DNA from: Deroplatys truncata
Taxonomy: Eukaryota; Arthropoda; Insecta; Mantodea; Mantidae
NCBI GenBank assembly: GCA_030765065.1
Contig: CM060979.1
Coordinates: 20,737,001 to 20,801,000, forward strand
Reading direction: 5' to 3'
Length of the DNA stretch: 64,000 bases
A program made the translations under genes and the position numbers. Below are positions 10,541 through 22,074 of the stretch, piece by piece. Position 1 is the first letter of the stretch; every line of letters begins with the position of its first letter. A model generated the notes under the pieces. It did no database searches. It was not told the origin of the DNA and worked only from the letters and a program-made list of their open reading frames with translations.

Positions 10541-11449
10541 AACAAAATAAAGGAATCGAGAAAAATGGGGTTTAAAGTTTAACACGGTGTTTTCCTAAAT
10601 GGTACACGACCACTTAAAGCCATTTTTGGCTTTAAAATTGTAGCTATTAAAAACGAATTGGTTGTATGAAAGTACAAATTGTAAGAAGTATAAAAAAATA
10701 ATTAAAAACTCGAGAATTTTCACTTTTTAAAGCAATTTTTACAGCTTGAGCGCAGCATAGCAAGCATAAAATTGTTGAAATTGTTGTACGTCGTAAAAGC
10801 TTAACGAGTGAGAGAAAAGTAACTGACCTATAAAGAGATTATTTTAAGTTAAAAGACCAAGGCTAATTCATGTCCAATAAGAAAAATTTCTCTCAATTTG
10901 CATTAAGAACACGTTTGCCAAAGTGGTACTAATTGCATCCACGGTTGTAATGTATTCCTCATTTTGAGATAATGTCGGGTACGGGATAGGAAGTAACTTT
11001 CATTTTCCCTACAGTGTACGCTTCCAAGTGGCAATTAATGAGCTAAAATAGCAGCTAAGTGGCTTTTCTTTTTTACAATATATAAGTGCTATTCACTTGT
11101 TGATGGCCGATCTGCTTCCGCGTGTCCTGAGTGAAACCGGCACGCAACATTGGGGATTCCACGATTCTCATATTATTTTATTTCATCTTTTGGGAGCGTT
11201 GTACATTGTTACTGGACATGTCATCATATATAAAATATTTACCACAGTTATAAACAATGGTTTAAATTAGTGATGGAACGATAGCACTATATCTCGATAC
11301 TCACTTTATAAGACACCACAAAGGCGATAGCGTCTTTACTGAATGACTTCTTATTAATGGTTTTCTGCGTATAAACGTCTGTAACCAGTTTTGTATTGTA
11401 TGCTAATTCCGAAACTATTCCTGTTTATCATTCTCCAATTGGCAGCATT
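10541..11449. other. No recognised feature
   Basis: AT-rich, no gene, RNA or repeat recognised on either strand. Confidence 0.35.
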
Positions 11450-12360
11450 TTTTACTTTCTCTACTGCGTATAGTAACTAGGGGAAGTATTGTATTCCACC
11501 CAAAAATTCGATACCGAGATTTCACCGGAAATACATGTTTTGAGACCCCCTGAATAAAAAAAAGCATTTTTGGAAACATGTCCGTGTGTCTGTCTGTGTG
11601 TCTGTCTGTGAACAGCATAATTCAGAAACGAACAGTCGGATAAACACCAAACTTGGTATTTAGGTTCAGTATCTTCCGAGGATGCGACACGAAGGTTTTC
11701 AAGAAAATCCCCCCACCCCATAGTACCCTTTACATGGAAGATTTTTCGAAAATTTTAATTTTCTCAAAAATGGCTCTAACGATTTTGATTAAAATATCAT
11801 ATGTTTAAGATATTTTTATGGCAAATAAAATGTATATCTGGAATTTCCTGGGAATGTCTCCAAAAGTATTCTTTATTGTGTACGACTTTTGCATAACTGG
11901 TAAACCATAAGAGATAGATAAAATTTTACTACACAAAAAATGTAGATCGCGTTAAAATACACAACTTATGTCATACTTTTTTTTTTGTTGAGTGAACCAT
12001 TTTAGAGATATTACTTGTTATTCCCTTAAAGTTTTCAATACTTATTTTCTCAAATGGGAATTCGTTATTCATTTTTTTTTTGTTTTGGATATGCAAAGAA
12101 TATTAATCTGTGGCAAAGGGAATGGTGCTGCACCTAGCAACCACCTAATAAGAGATATGTATGTGCTTAAAGGCTACTGTATTTCTGTATTGCCCCTGTA
12201 AATATATATTCCCCTTACATCTACAAGAAAATTAGCAATAAGATAGAGTCTGCAAATGTTTATCTCGATTAACATGAAGTAGATGGAGAATAAGCGTTTG
12301 TAAAAAAAGTTTGTACAAGAGTAGAGAAAGTCATGTGAGTGTAACACATCAGATTTTTTT
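11450..12360 (-). mobile_element. Family A, subfamily A1, full length, minus strand
   Basis: The plus strand reads TTTTACTTTCTCTACTGCG at the left (3' end of the element) and ACACATCAGATTTTTTT at the right (5' end). The (GT)-type microsatellite is at about 11580-11609. All internal A1 blocks are present in order. T runs at both ends fit insertion between T residues. Confidence 0.9.
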
Positions 12361-12420
12361 ATGTTGATAATGCTAGATGTTATATATCCTTATTGTTAGT
12401 CAAGGATGACGATGACGACA

Positions 12421-12421
<1 letters not shown>

Positions 12422-12470
<49 letters not shown>

Positions 12471-12471
12471 T
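12422..12471. repeat. (TAA)n microsatellite
   Basis: About 16 uninterrupted TAA units. The rest of 12361-12645 holds nothing recognised. Confidence 0.95.
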
Positions 12472-12645
12472 TCTTTGTTTCCCCTTTTATATAACTATAT
12501 TTTGTCCTGGAAACTTTCTTTTAAAGGGTATTTATTCTAACTATAGAAAAAAAACATTACATGTATTTTTTTCACCCGGTAATTAGTAATTAGCCATATA
12601 ACATAGTAAATTTTGGATTAAGCACCTCTACTATCCATCCACATA

Positions 12646-13206
12646 CAGAGAGAGCCAAAAGACTACGAACCGGCTGCGCGGTGTTTTTCCTGTCCGCGTC
12701 CTCAGCTCTCGTTGCCGTCTGCCGCTATCATAAAGGGTGCGGATGAAACCATATAACATTTTTAAAACTATTTTTAAAGGCTTTACTTAACAACTTTATG
12801 AAAACTGTGTTTGAGGACAGAATTATTAGTAGAGATTTGTGGCCCCCTCGGTCCCCCGACCTAACCCCCTGCGATTTCTATCTCTGGGGCAACTTAAAAA
12901 CAAAGTATACAAGACAAACCACACACCCTGGAAGATTTAAAATAAAATATCCGCCAGGAAATTGCCAGCATTTCTCAACGTGAACTACGGCCAGTGATGG
13001 ATAGTTTCCTAAAAAGGTGCCAAAAATGTATGGACAACGACGGTGGCCAGTTTTAGCATCCCCTTTCATTAAGTTGGTATGTAAAGCCTTTAAAAGTGTT
13101 TTTTTAAAATGTTGTATGGTTACATCCGCGCCTTTCTATGATAGCGGCAGACGGCAACGAGCGCCGAGGACGCGGACAGGAAAAACACCGCGTAGCGGGC
13201 TCTTAG
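12646..13206 (+). mobile_element. Tc1/mariner-superfamily element with long TIRs, internally deleted
   Basis: Terminal inverted repeats of about 140 bp (from CAGAGAGAGCCAAAAGACTA and its complement) enclose a short piece of transposase, and TA lies outside both ends (12644-12645, 13207-13208). The enclosed coding piece has the signature LWPPRSPDLTPCDFYLWG around the third catalytic Asp. It is too short to be autonomous. A related copy at 56035 holds the same piece in opposite orientation. Confidence 0.85.
12798..13010 (+). pseudogene. Transposase C-terminal fragment (Tc1/IS630-like)
   Basis: It encodes VFEDRIISRDLWPPRSPDLT then PCDFYLWGNLKTKYTRQTTH and continues, after a frameshift, to a worn C-terminus near 13010. 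The PDLTPCDF motif carries the last catalytic Asp of the DDE/D domain. The N-terminal DNA-binding part and the first two acidic residues are absent. Not functional. Confidence 0.8.
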
Positions 13207-13520
13207 TATGCATTAGCATATAAATGTTTAATACAAAGGTTTGACTTGCATAAACACAAATTAGCAGATGGAAGGAAACGTCGTAAGTTTTTATTAGTTT
13301 CTGCTGAATTCACAGACTTTTTGTCACCGGAGCAGGTAAATGTAACAGCGAGAGTGAGTCACCAAGCCAGGCTATTGCAGAAACGTGAGTTAGCTACATA
13401 AGCATCATTCACAACTCTGTTAACGCTGCATGTTACATGGCTACCTCTCCTTTTGCTTTCATTTTGACACAAGAGTCTATGGAATGTTGCATTGATTCAG
13501 TCACTTGATTCAGAGTACTT
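13207..13520. other. No recognised feature
   Basis: No gene or repeat recognised. Confidence 0.3.
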
Positions 13521-14080
13521 CCACACGCTATGCCCTGAAAATTCAAGATATACATCTCACTGTCATGAAAATGCCTTTAACTTATGGTTTTTAATCAACA
13601 TCGCCAGAGTGATTTTTAAGAAAATCAGGACCCTCGAAACATGTATTTCCGGTACAATCTCTGTTTACCCTCCTCGTTACGAGGACTTAAAACCCCCCTC
13701 CAGACTTATAAGCGTGTGCCTGGAATCAGACATACTAATTGGATCGGATAGAACAGCCAGGATGGGTGATCAGTCCGAGGCCTGGTATGAGAACAAGGAA
13801 GGCAATGATATGAAATAACGGTGAAATGGATGAAAAGAGGTGATGATGGAGCAGTTGGTGGAATGAACGGAGGGGGAAGCCGGAGAGCCGGGAGAAAACT
13901 AGCCCAGACGCCGTTTCATCCACCACATTTTCACATACGGTTAGTGGGATTGAACCCGGGCCGCCTTGGTGAGAGGCGAGCGGTCTAACCACTCGGCCAC
14001 GGCGCCGCCCAGTGAAACCTCGATATGTAACTTTTGGATGGAATATACCTTCTCTAGCTATTAGGTATGTGGTAGATGCA
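13521..14080 (+). mobile_element. Family A2 3' part, split by a SINE
   Basis: 'cctgaaaattcaagatatac' starts the homology. The 'acatgtatttccggt' block ends at the SINE, and after it 'gtgaaacctcgatatg', 'tttttggatggaatat'-like and a worn 3' hairpin follow. A second plus A2 copy begins close behind. Confidence 0.7.
13655..14011 (-). repeat. tRNA-Leu/Ser-like SINE (family L)
   Basis: On the minus strand it opens GGCGGCGCCGTGGCCGAGTG with A box TGGCCGAGTGG and B box GGGTTCAATCCC, both close to canonical tRNA promoter boxes. A body of about 250 bp follows, ending near 'aaacagagattgtacc'. It is inserted in a family A copy; the flanks GGTACAATCTCTG and AGTGAAACCTCGA look like a worn target duplication. 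Further copies at 21730 and 48596. Confidence 0.85.
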
Positions 14081-14351
14081 GTACAAACGAAATACCGACT
14101 TACCACTTGAAAATGTAAGTATTTGAAAATTCAAACCCTAACAGAGAATATCTCGGAAATGCTTAAGGCCACAAAAATATATTATTTTATATAAATTGTG
14201 TAATTTAATGAGTTCTACATTTTTACTTTCTCTACTACGTATAGTAAGTAGAGGAAGTATTGTATTCCACCCAAAAATTCGATACCGGGATTTCACCGGA
14301 AATATATGTTTTGTGACCCCCTGAATAAAAAAAAACATTTTTGGTAACATG

Positions 14352-14396
<45 letters not shown>

Positions 14397-15440
14397 ACAT
14401 AACTCAAAAACGAACAGTTGGATAAATACCAAGAAAATCCCCCTACCCCAGATTACCCTTTACATGGAAATTTTAATTTTCTCAAAAATGGCTCTAACGA
14501 TTTTGATTAAAATAGAGCATGTTTAAGATATTTTCATAACAAATAAAATGTATATCTTGAATTTTCTGGAAATGTCTCCAAAAGTATTCTTCATTGTGAA
14601 CGACTTTTGCATAACTGGTAAACCATAAGAGATAGACAAGAGTTTACTACACAAAAAATGTAGATCGCGTTAAAATACACAATTTATGCCATATACATTT
14701 TTGTTGTTGAGTGAACCTTTTTCGAGATATTGCTTGTTATTCCCTTAAATTTTCCAATACTTATACTTTTTCTCAAATCCGTTATTCATTTTTTTTGTCC
14801 TGGTAATGCAAAGAGAATGAAATACCCCACATAGCAACCAGCTCTTAAAAGATTTGACTATCGCTTAAAGCCTACCATATTCCCCTTGCATCTACAAGAA
14901 AATTAGCAATAAGATTGACATCTCGATTAACATGAAGCATATGGAGAATAAGCGTTTGTAAAAATAGTTTGTACAAGAGCAGAGAAAGTCATGTGAGTGT
15001 AATACATCAGATTTTTTTGTCTAGTAAGATTTTCTCTGCCTCTTTAAGATTTACTAATTATTACAAAAGCCATTCAGAATGAAGAGGACTTCACAGGCTA
15101 TCAACAGAAATTCAAGATACATATTTCATTTGTCATGCAAATATCTTAAAACAAATGGTATTTTAGTCGAAATCGTTAGAGCCATTTTTAGAAAATAAGA
15201 AGTAGCGAACATTTTCCCATGCAAAGGGTAGTTTGGGGTGGGGAATTTTCCTGACGTGTCGCATCCTTGAAAGACGTCCAACTTAAATATACAAATCCCT
15301 GCGCGCGAATCTATATCTAAAACTGCTTTTTTATTCAAGGGACTTCAAAGTGTGTATTTCCAGTGAAATCTCGGTATCGAATTTTTAGGTGGAATACAAT
15401 ACTTCCTCTACTTACTATAGGTAGGTAGTGGAGGAAGTAA
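14081..15440 (+). mobile_element. Family A2 copy split by an A1 insertion
   Basis: The left part ends at 'aatgagttctacattttt' (14221) and the right part resumes at 'gtctagtaagattttctctg' (15019), which are adjacent in intact A2 copies. The 3' end near 15440 is CTACTTACTATAGGTAGG and GGAGGAAGTAAAAA. The T|T junction shows the exact insertion point of the nested A1. Confidence 0.85.
14222..15018 (-). mobile_element. Family A1, minus strand, nested in A2
   Basis: Complete from TTTACTTTCTCTACTACG to ACATCAGATTTTTTT, with a (GT)n microsatellite at about 14353-14393. It sits in the T run of the A2 block 'ctacattttt|gtgtagta' with no clear target duplication, as expected for insertion between two T residues. 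Confidence 0.9.
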
Positions 15441-15964
15441 AAACGCTATAAAAACCTGGCAATACTCCATGTGCCTTTGGAAACATCGCTATAAATTAAA
15501 CATTACCTTTACTCTTATTTGCGAAACTATTTTGGTGTGATATATTGTTTGTTAAAAAGATAAAGAAAAAAATCACGATTTTAATGTATTGTGCTGTACA
15601 AGACGCCTGGTTATTGTTCCATTTACTGTCGCAGAGACACAGCGAAAAGGCTGATGGTACACAAATGGAAATAAATAAATTATCGCTGTCCTTCAAGCAA
15701 TGGACATGTCTGGCACGTTTAACTCCGTTTCTAGAAGGTCTTTCAAAACACGCATACGCATTTCAGCTCCTCCGTATAAGGCAACGTGCAAAAACAACAT
15801 AAAACCACTGTATTCCAATACTTTCCTGAAATTGCCACAAGACCGAGAGTTACTAGGTTAGTTGTCCTCTTTTTTCTTTAGTATCAAGGAATAACCTGCT
15901 TTGTTATGTTATCACAGATAATTCTACGGGAGAAGACGATTTTGCTGATAGATTCGCGAGTGTG
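15441..15964. other. No recognised feature
   Basis: Two overlapping frames (15496-15696 minus, 15545-15802 plus) carry no motif. No repeat recognised. Confidence 0.35.
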
Positions 15965-17335
15965 TAGCATGTGTGTGTATGTGTGAACAACATAACTCTA
16001 AAACGAAGTCGAATAAATACCAAACTTCACATTTATTTATAGCACTTTGCAAGGGTACAACACAAAGTTACCTCCAAAACTATGCTTCACATGGATTTCT
16101 ATTCGATATGTTTTGATTTCCTCAAAAATGCCTCTTAACGATTTTGATGAAAATACCTTATATGTTTAATTTATTTACTTAACAAATAAAATACATTTTC
16201 TGAGAATAACTTGTGAAGTCCTCTTTATTCGGGATGAATTTTATATAATTGGTAAATTGTCAACGATAGACAAAAATTGCTACAGAGAAAATGTAGATGT
16301 CCTTAAAATACGCAGTATTTTTTGTAGCATTAGCCATTTCCGAGAAGTCCGTTTTTATTAGTTTGAATTTTTCAATATTTTGTCACGTTTTTAAAGTGCC
16401 TTCGTTATTCAGATGTTTCTGGCGATGTCTTGGATAGAGTATGGAAGTTCCAGCCGAGGATATAGCTACCTGCGCTTAAACGTTTGAGTATCGCTTTGGT
16501 TTCCTCTACCCTCCATGTACCCTCAGTTTAAAATTGGTCGGCTCGAATCGGGTTATTCCTTGAGGGCTCGGGACAGGAGGCTTCTTGTAGTAGTTATAAT
16601 GGGGAACACAACTATAATCACAAAGGTCTTCAAGATTTCAAACATGCAGATGTTTCAAAGTGTTTCAACACTATTTTGGAATCAAAATACACTTTATTGA
16701 TTTAAGGTTCTCTAGTGGAGTATGACTAAAGTTCGTAACAATGCCACGTTTACTGCAGCACCCTTAGCTTAGTGGTAGAGAGCTAGCTTGCTGTTCCTAA
16801 GGTTGCAAGTAACAGGTTTTCTTCATTTTTGTGTATGCGGCGTTAGTAGTCCGTCATACCGGTAGATGGTAACCATGACATTAATTTATCGATCGGGAGG
16901 AAGTTTCATACACAGTAAATTTAATTTTATAACTACAAATTTCACTATTACTGTAATTATATTTATAATTAAAATGAACTAACTCAAGCAATATTACTTA
17001 CTATATTACAACAAAACGAGTTGTAAAACATAAGATAACAATCCAGTACGAAGAATCGAACTCGTGCTGCTTACGAGAAGTTAAGTAGCTTAGCCACTGC
17101 TCCATGTTAACACTGTGTGGAGGTAGCCCTCCAAAATCAGGGCCTTGTGGCTTGTATTATAGTTAGCCAAAGCGGCGCACAGAAATTAACGGTTCACCGC
17201 GCGTCACTCGAAGGGACTTTGGCCGAGTGTACCTACAGAGAAGTATGGAATGAAACTATTTCTGTTAAGGTTATCTCGATTAACATGAAGTAGAAGAGAA
17301 AATCATGTGAATGTATCACAATATTTTTCAACATA
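15965..17335 (-). mobile_element. Family A2, minus strand, split by a tRNA-like TIR element
   Basis: 15965-16507 matches A2 in reverse from the microsatellite to the 'gtttgagtatcgctttgg' block. 17232-17335 resumes with 'actatttctgttaaggttat', TTAACATGAAGTAG and the 5' end 'gtgaatgtatcaca'. The two parts are contiguous in intact copies. Confidence 0.8.
16508..17231. mobile_element. TIR element with two convergent tRNA-like modules
   Basis: About 725 bp, flanked by short inverted ends (TGTACCCTCAG at the left, CGAGTGTACC at the right). Inside, a plus-strand tRNA-like promoter (TTAGCTTAGTGGTAGAGAGC then AGGTTGCAAG, 16763-16815) faces a minus-strand one (A box GGAGCAGTGGCTAAGC, B box GAGTTCGATTC, 17050-17105 in reverse). 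A second copy lies inverted at 57245-59040. No protein is encoded. It interrupts an A2 copy, which shows it was mobile. Class unknown; it is not a simple SINE because it has inverted ends and two opposing heads. Confidence 0.65.
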
Positions 17336-17979
17336 ATCCCTTTTTTTTCATTTTTTCTTCGAAGCTTTATTTAATATATGCATATGCAAAATAGTTTTTT
17401 TCCAAGATAATATGGCCAATATTATAATGTCCCCCGTCTTCAGATGGAATGCAGACAGCGTGAGAAAATTCCGAAACGTTCTTTGAACGCTCGTTCGTGC
17501 ACTTAAGCAACAATAATAATGAAAAGAAACTTTCTTTGTTCCTGAGTTGTCCTCTAAAATACTAAATATTTTGAAGAAAAGAATCAAGCTGTACACCGTT
17601 GTGTAGTTTTGTTTATCTCTGCACGCTCACGAAATATGACACGTTAGCATTTTTGAGGCCATCGCCCTTCTCGTCGGGGCTCGTTTGTTTTCAGCCTGTA
17701 CGTCCACTGTTTCGTTTCTTTCTTGCAAACTTTCTGACGTGATCAGGTTGTGAAGTTTATCTAAGCTTTCCATGGATATTTAACGTGCTTGGTGCAAATG
17801 TTGTAATTTCAGATACTCGTGTTCAAGATCAAGGGGGATTCAGGATTCTTTTAAGGAGGGGCTGACTTATTTTGAAGATACTTTATAAATGTGAACAATA
17901 ATAAAGTATTGTAGCAAATGAGAACATCAGTTGCTGCAAAATACACTATTTTATCTCCTGAGTATTGGAGTGGACTGGG
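17336..17979. other. No recognised feature
   Basis: AT-rich, an 82-residue minus frame at 17348-17596 without motif. Nothing else seen. Confidence 0.3.
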
Positions 17980-18424
17980 CATTGCTCCAGTGAGGATATT
18001 TATTGTACCTATGTCCCACAAGGTGGAGCCCCAGGAGGTTGGAGAGGCACTGTGCGGTCGGAACCAGAAGTGACGGCACAGCAATGATAGGGTCCCTACA
18101 GTTTCCAGATTGAGATTCCTCGACAGTCGGACAAGCAGGCCCCACAGAGAGATCCAAACACCCCGCTCCGAAGGGGCGGTCTTTTTACCCCCGGCAACCA
18201 GTCGAAAGCCAACGCTGAAACACACCTAACGGGATGAAGGATGAATGGAACGAAATGGAGGGACAGGATATTCGGGGGCTGAAAGAAATCACTCCAGCAT
18301 TCGCCCGACGACGCGGGAAAACTCCCGAGAAACCCATGTTTCAGTGCGGGCGGTCGCCAGGAATCGATCCCGGGACCTCCCGAATGCGAGTCGCACGCGT
18401 TACCGCGGCCCACCTCGCTCGGTC
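17980..18424 (-). repeat. tRNA-derived SINE, family D, near full length
   Basis: On the minus strand: ACCGAGCGAGGTGGGCCGCG head, CATTCGGGAGGTCCCGGGAT with a B-box-like GGGATCGATTCC, then the D body ('gttgccgggggtaaaaagac', 'aaactgtagggaccctatca') to a 3' GTACAATAAATATCC. Clear relative of 472-1021 and 33498-33935. The frames that overlap it are shadows. Confidence 0.85.
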
Positions 18425-18458
18425 ACTTTATCACTTAGTGCTCAGCGTAGCTCAAACT

Positions 18459-19452
18459 ATACAAGGTGTCCCAACCGCGCCGTATTTGACCTTTAGTGCG
18501 TTAAGAGTTGCAGAACTTGACGGGGCAATTCCAAGTTCTCTCAGGTCAGTGGCGAACTGACGCATTAAGGACCCAAAAACCCACCATCACCACCACCACA
18601 GCAGTTCTCAGAAACGTCCATATGGATACATGGAGACGGCTGGAACATCCTATCAACAGCAGGGGCAAAATTTCGAACATCCATTGAATGAGCGAAGTCA
18701 GCATAACAGTACCGTTAGATTCTAATGATAATAATAGAAACAATAACATTTATAATAAAAAGCGAAAAAATGGTTGTGAAACACTGCGTGCTTTCATGTT
18801 TGTTACTTGTAGTCCGCAATGTTAGACAAGAACAGCGTAAACACAATTATAAAAATAACTATGTCCTGATAGGTCAAATAAAGATAATTTAATTATTTTT
18901 CAATCTACAAAGTAAGTTTATTCCCTCGAAAATAAAGTCTGTGTAACTGAAGTGGAAAATATTTTAAGACCTTTTGGGTCTATTTTGTCTATCATCACGG
19001 GCAATACACTCTAGTGCAAGCAAGCCTGGGAAGTGCCTCTCAATGACCGCGATCTGTTCATCGTCTTTCCTGATAAGCAAGAGGAGTAATTTTTTCTTTA
19101 GCTAAGATTATTCCCTATCCTCCACAGAGGCTAGAAGTATGAATGAAGTGTGAATGTGTGTGTGATCTAATGAGTAAAGCCCAAAGTTTACTAGAAACCC
19201 AAAGACAAGCGAATACGAGTTAACAACATTGCCTAAAGGCAATATTAGATATGTTCTATAGGCAAGGCCGCCGATAAAACCATTGCAGTTACGGCGGGGT
19301 ATAAATGGAACTTAACGTGAGCGAGCTTCGTATTTTTTAATTCGCCACTGACCTGCGTTTACATGGAATTGCCCCGTTGAGTTCTGCAACTCTTTTAACA
19401 CACGAAGGGATAACTACACACTTGAAATATGGCGCGGTTGGGCCAACTGGTA
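18459..19452. mobile_element. TIR-bounded DNA element of unknown family
   Basis: Inverted repeats of about 100 bp: CCCAACCGCGCC ... GAGTTGCAGAACT ... GGGGCAATTCCA ... AGGTCAGTGGCGAA at 18465-18557 match the reverse complement of 19347-19444. The interior holds a family G SINE and no transposase. Probably a non-autonomous DNA transposon. The 3' side abuts a fossil LTR. Confidence 0.65.
19008..19205 (+). repeat. tRNA-derived SINE, family G, worn
   Basis: Head CTCTAGTGCAAGC and body 'ctccacagaggctagaagta', 'tgaagtgtgaatgtgtgtgt' match the better copy at 42790-43075. B box lost. Confidence 0.6.
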
Positions 19453-19860
19453 CACTTTTGACACACACTCAGAACAGAACACAACTGATCTGTGTAATCA
19501 AATCACAACTGAACTGCACGCGGTACTGTCCGCTTTTTTAACTGTTCAAACTCCTCGACTTCTTGACTGCTCTTAACTTCGTAGCTTCTTAACTTACCGA
19601 ACAGAACTTCCCTCGCTAGGCAGAGCATCCCCTTATATAGTCCCGCATAATACAAAGCGGAATGTTCTAGAAGCGGAAGCTACTGGAAACGGCTAAAAGG
19701 AATCTTCTGGATCAGTAAAAATTTCGGAGAAGCGGCACATAATGGGTTCGTTGAGCGCCTATAGTTCTGAAGGTCGGCCGTGGGCCCCACGCAGGTGTCG
19801 GGCCGGGATGCGCTTACCGGCGGCTCGCAGGTAAATTCGCGCGCGCGGTCACACTATTTA
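19452..19860 (-). mobile_element. Solo LTR fossil, family 1, inverted copy
   Basis: The reverse complement opens TGTGACCGCGCGCG and runs through a TATATAAG box (about 19632-19640) to 'gttctgttctgagtg'. It is homologous to 6801-7245 across most of its length, with clear divergence in the upstream third. No internal genes seen next to it. Age moderate. Confidence 0.65.
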
Positions 19861-20744
19861 GCCTTTCTAGATTTTCAAACATATAAGTGATCCATGGGTT
19901 ATCCTTTCGATGTAAACAATTATTGTTAATTTTGAAAATACTTTTAAAATATTTATTAACTAAACGTGCATTTTAAGAGAAGACAGAATTGCGGAAATTG
20001 CCAAAACAAAATTGTGCAGTATTATTAATTTAAATTTCCTCTTTAATGTGATAATCTGTCATTGTAGGCACAATAATTATATTTTAAATATATTTTTATA
20101 ATTCGCCATTTTGTACTATGAATTCGGAACCATTTCACAGAAAAAATCAGCTGTCACACACTTTGGAGCAGAGAGGTAAACTTGAGCCCGTATTTTAGGG
20201 GATGTTATGCATTAAAGATTCGTACCGCTGTTAAATATGGCAGCTTGTGTGTGCTATGCAAGTTTGTTTTCTCTATTTTTTTCGTTGAAAGCTTTTTCTG
20301 TGGATGACAGTTTTTGGTATAAATGATCCGTTTTCTCAGAAGCTATTAAAGATAGCTAAATTATATTTTAGGATGATAAAAACAACCTCCTAAATGCTAT
20401 TGTGGATCTATTTTGGTTTCAATAAGATGATTGGTTATTTATTTAAAAGAAATAACTGGTGATAAATTTGAATCAAAATATCGTAAAATTCAGAAAAAAA
20501 TTCTATTATAAACAAAATTATTAGATAAAGTTAGATCAGTGAACTTAGGAGGCATTCATCTACAATGTGGTTTCTTAAATAGTTTCCGAAATAATGGGGT
20601 ATGACTTAACAGATTTAGCATTGGTGGGATAGGACTTTAAAGTCTCCCCTTAAATAATCATTTCTGTGTTTCTCTTTTGGTACACCCTTTGTTTCGAGGC
20701 AAATGTACACAAATGTATACTGCGATTCTTCCTCGATTATGAGG
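19861..20744. other. No recognised feature
   Basis: Strongly AT-rich. No gene, RNA or repeat recognised. Confidence 0.3.
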
Positions 20745-20789
20745 CAGTGGCGGCTGGTGTGCTTTTATTTGTTGGGGCACAACTTATAA

Positions 20790-21530
20790 AAATCTGATAA
20801 TACATTCACATGACTTTCTCTACCCTCTATGGTTTATTGGTGGAAATACAAACTATTCTTACTAAAGCGTATTTGTCTATCTACTACATTTTATCCAAAT
20901 AAGCCTGTGCAGAAATAGCTTCATTACACATTTCGTTACAGATACAAAGAGAACAGCGATAGTCAAATGTTTAACAACTGGACGCTATATACTGGCCTTT
21001 AAATTCCGTACTGTTCCCATGACATCGCGACAAACAACTGAATGTTGAAGGGACTTTAAAAGCATGACCAATAAATGAACAATTCGAACCTTTTAATAAC
21101 GAATATTTCAGAAATGACTTATGCCACAAAAAAGTATTGAAAATGAATTGTATATTTGAAAGAGATCTACATTTTTGTGTAGTACGTTTTCGTCTATCGT
21201 ATTTTAATCAAAATCGTTAGCCATTATTTAGAAAATAAAGAATTTCGAAAGATGTTTCATGTAAAGGGTAATTTGGTACGAAGGGATTTTCTTGACAATT
21301 TTTGTGTCGCATCTTTGGAACGTACTGAACCTAAATACTAAGTTTGGTATTTATCCGACGTTTTGTTTCTGAGTTATGCTGTTTACAGACGCACACGCGG
21401 ACGTTTTTTCTAAAAAAAATGCTGTTAGAGGCCTCAAAACATGCATTTCCGTTGAAATCCCGGTATAAAAGTTTTGGGTGTAATGCAATACCTTCTCTAC
21501 CTACTATGTACGTGGTAGAGAAGGTAAAAA
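20790..21530 (+). mobile_element. Family A, subfamily A2, internally shortened
   Basis: 5' 'atctgataatacattcacat', A2-type CTTTCTCTACCCTCTATGG, a deletion from the 'tcgtctatcg' block to 'tattttaatcaaaatcgtta', a worn microsatellite, and 3' CTACCTACTATGTACGTGG then TAGAGAAGGTAAAAA. It keeps the A2 form of the terminal hairpin. Confidence 0.85.
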
Positions 21531-21729
21531 TGGCATTGCATAGAATCCACGATCATGAATTATCACTTTGCATTGCAAAAAATAGTGCACTTCGGAAAAA
21601 AAGACTCTCGCTTCTCGAAAATATAGTCTAAAGTAATTCTATGTACCGGTGTTCAAACCAAGGGAAACAATCCACCCTCGTTTCAGATCTTTGTTAATAG
21701 TTTCGCTGCATGCTCTTGTTCAGAAACTA

Positions 21730-22074
21730 ACTTCCTTAGTCGGCTTACACTCCCTAGGACTTAAACCCGTGCCTAAGGTCAGAGGCCTGTTGAGGATCAG
21801 ACGAACTTGAATCAGAGAATGAAGAACCCGGAACGGGTAGCCAGGTATGAGAGTGAGGAGAAGGATGATATGAAATGAAAGCGAAATGTATGAAAGAGAA
21901 GGCGATAATGGAGCAATTGGTGGATTGGATGGTGGGGGAAATCGAAGAACCCGGAGTAAACCACATAGAGGCCGCTTCGTCCACCACAGATCCCACACGC
22001 GAGTCCCTGGGATCGAACGCGGGCCGCCTTGGTGGGAGGCGAGCGGTCTAACCACTCGGTCACGGCGCCGCCCT
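21730..22074 (-). repeat. tRNA-Leu/Ser-like SINE (family L) with exact target duplication
   Basis: Minus-strand head GGGCGGCGCCGTGACCGAGT with GGTTAGACCGCTCGCC and B-box region GCGTTCGATCCC. The exact 11-bp duplication TTCAGAAACTA lies at 21719-21729 and 22075-22085, fixing both boundaries. Length 345 bp. Confidence 0.9.

Noticed and set aside
13930-14011. Possible tRNA-Leu or tRNA-Ser gene on the minus strand
   Set aside because: It is the head of the mobile SINE L, which has other copies with target duplications.
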